DNA of 8,842 bases, taken from assembly GCA_002401105.1 (NCBI GenBank), contig NVSD01000001.1, positions 50,979-59,820 of the forward strand. Direction: 5' to 3'. Shown here in pieces: positions 8,497 through 8,842 of the stretch; position 1 is the stretch's first letter; each line of letters starts with the position of its first letter. The position numbers and the translations under genes are program-made. The notes under the pieces were generated by a model that was not told where the DNA came from, did not search any database, and saw only the letters and a program-made list of their open reading frames with translations. This stretch comes from Flavobacteriaceae bacterium (GTDB lineage: Bacteria; Bacteroidota; Bacteroidia; Flavobacteriales; Flavobacteriaceae).

Positions 8497-8842
8497 AAAT
8501 AGAATTAAAAGATTCGTTTTATCATTAAATGCGGGGATCCTGTTATTTGTCTCTTTTTTAATAAGTGGATGCAATACAATGGAAGACAATGCTAAATACA
8601 AATGGATTTCAACTAAAGGAAATTCAGATACGACAAAAGAAGTGTCTGTTTTTTTAGAAGAACTTAAAGGAAGTATGCGTTTACTTCATTGTACTTACGA
8701 AGAAGAGAATTTGAAAGTGCTGAGTTTGTTGAATAAAAAAACAATAGTAGCCAGTCAAGAATGGGAAACCAACGTAAAAACGTCCCCTGTTAAGGGAAGG
8801 AAAAATGCCTTAGATTTAGAAGTTGTGTTTAAGCTCAAAAAA
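8483..8842 (+). CDS. Lipoprotein of unknown function, 3' partial (first 120 codons)
   Basis: An ATG at 8483, in a different frame from the GH3 gene, opens a frame that runs without a stop to the window edge, exactly 120 codons. The start is backed by a textbook lipoprotein signal: a basic n-region (KNRIKR), a hydrophobic core, and the lipobox LISGC with lipidation Cys30. After the Cys comes NTMEDN; an acidic pair this close to the Cys is reminiscent of the surface-export signals of Bacteroidota lipoproteins, so an outer-membrane, possibly outward-facing location is likely. The mature part alternates polar and hydrophobic residues (EVSVFLEEL, LDLEVVFKL), suggesting beta-strands, as in the N-terminal sandwich of a larger carbohydrate-active or glycan-binding protein. 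I do not recognise the family. It overlaps the GH3 gene by 14 bases, so the two are probably translationally coupled. Confidence 0.8.
   Translation, partial: MLVNKNRIKRFVLSLNAGILLFVSFLISGCNTMEDNAKYKWISTKGNSDTTKEVSVFLEELKGSMRLLHCTYEEENLKVLSLLNKKTIVASQEWETNVKTSPVKGRKNALDLEVVFKLKK

Overview
The window looks like part of a carbohydrate-degradation locus (a polysaccharide utilization locus, PUL) from a member of the Bacteroidota, most likely a flavobacterium. The DNA is AT-rich, with strong A/T preference at third codon positions. Starts are preceded by A-rich stretches rather than Shine-Dalgarno sequences. Secreted proteins have signal peptides ending in the -NAQ pattern common in this phylum, and the gene content is a run of exported carbohydrate-active enzymes. 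Genus and species cannot be read from the window.

All five genes are on the + strand. (1) 1-2120 is a large glycoside-hydrolase-like gene cut off at its 5' end, resembling the GH27/GH31/GH36 (clan GH-D) alpha-galactosidase-type enzymes but only distantly. (2) 2184-3203 is an exported SGNH/GDSL hydrolase, probably a carbohydrate esterase. (3) 3204-3450 is the only sizeable non-coding gap. (4) 3451-5781 is an exported family GH92 enzyme. The longer frame opening at 3370 is probably over-extended, because the signal peptide begins at 3451. (5) 5788-8496 is an exported GH3 enzyme of the beta-xylosidase/beta-glucosidase type, with a PA14 domain inserted in its C-terminal sandwich domain. (6) 8483-8842 is the start of a lipoprotein gene that overlaps the GH3 gene by 14 bases and runs off the 3' end.

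The genes read as one co-oriented transcription unit, tightest from GH92 onward (a 6-base gap, then an overlap). Together they suggest stepwise removal of side chains and termini from an acylated hetero-polysaccharide: the SGNH protein would take off ester groups, the GH92 and GH-D-like enzymes alpha-linked residues, and the GH3 enzyme beta-linked xylose- or glucose-type residues. There is no SusC/SusD pair, sulfatase, polysaccharide lyase or regulator in the window, so the target glycan cannot be named.

The most interesting points are a GH92 enzyme that keeps the presumed catalytic acid and paired bases but has changed several normally conserved sugar-pocket motifs, and a GH-D-like hydrolase whose substrate is open. 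No CRISPR array, tRNA, rRNA, insertion sequence or integrase was seen.
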